A DNA stretch of 64,000 bases from Flexivirga aerilata (GTDB lineage: Bacteria; Actinomycetota; Actinomycetes; Actinomycetales; Dermatophilaceae): NCBI RefSeq assembly GCF_013002715.1, contig NZ_JABENB010000001.1, positions 186,001 to 250,000 on the forward strand, written 5' to 3'. Numbering within the stretch: the stretch's first letter is position 1; each line of letters begins with the position of its first letter. A program made the position numbers and the translations under genes. Below, in pieces: positions 63,905-64,000 of the stretch. The notes beneath the pieces are model-generated. The model had not been told where the DNA came from, made no database searches, and saw nothing but the letters and a program-made list of their open reading frames with translations.

Positions 63905-64000
63905 GGTTGCCCTCCGGTTGCTCGTCGGCACGGACGGCCGCGGGCGGACGTCCGGTTCCACTCGGAAGGATTCCCGACTGCCGGTCGTTATGGCTAGGCG

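Overview
The window is 64 kb of a high-GC (roughly 70 % by eye) Gram-positive actinobacterial chromosome. The gene content (mycothiol genes mshA and mshD, RegX3/SenX3, GlnR, an HbhA-like protein, menaquinone MenD, TreY/TreZ, several DUFs common in Actinobacteria) and the absence of mycolate-synthesis genes suggest the order Micrococcales, possibly near Dermacoccaceae or Intrasporangiaceae; that placement is inference. Many genes seem to be leaderless, with a TANNNT-like -10 box 6 or 7 nt before an ATG or GTG. This cue was used to choose several starts.

Layout. 1-15 kb: a lipoprotein, then regX3-senX3 divergent from phoU, a DUF559/AbiEi-type gene between two arrays of related repeats, then gpmA, a YbjN gene and mshA, followed by a large SARP/AfsR-type regulator. 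Next come manA with a hydrolase and a DUF2516 gene, an asparaginase, and an hbhA-like gene with its XRE regulator. 15-24 kb: ygfZ divergent from an LCP cell-wall ligase, a nitrobindin, a MoaD/ThiS protein with a membrane protein, glnR, a 51-bp tandem repeat, mshD, ppk and mutT1. 24-29 kb: pstSCAB with a PHO-box-like repeat. 29-36 kb: a small Cys/His protein, a candidate structured RNA behind an ECF-like promoter, a Ski2-like helicase coupled to two tandem Antigen-85-like esterases, and tRNA-Lys. 36-47 kb: a TetR regulator beside a broken glycosyltransferase, an LLM oxidoreductase/flavin reductase pair, DUF5996, a PAP2-diacylglycerol kinase fusion, furA-katG, a degraded membrane-protein locus and a CapA-like lipoprotein. 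47-64 kb: treY-treZ, a flavodoxin-like protein, a winged-helix regulator, menD, galM, an acyl-CoA ligase, a helicase-associated protein, an M13 peptidase, HMG-CoA lyase and a CrtI-like oxidoreductase.

How it fits together: phosphate sensing (SenX3-RegX3, PhoU), high-affinity uptake (PstSCAB) and polyphosphate storage (Ppk) form one theme, with matching 11-nt-phased GTTCACC repeats at both the senX3/phoU and pstS promoters. Mycothiol (MshA, MshD), FurA-KatG and nitrobindin form a redox theme.

The most unusual signal is not a gene. The octamer GTATGACG (with its complement) occurs 37 times, against about one expected from base composition. It is almost evenly split between strands, lies in genes and between them, and forces rare ATA codons into proteins. 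Also notable are the candidate RNA at 29487-29583, several tandem and inverted repeat families, and a 20-bp perfect palindrome at the hbhA regulator.
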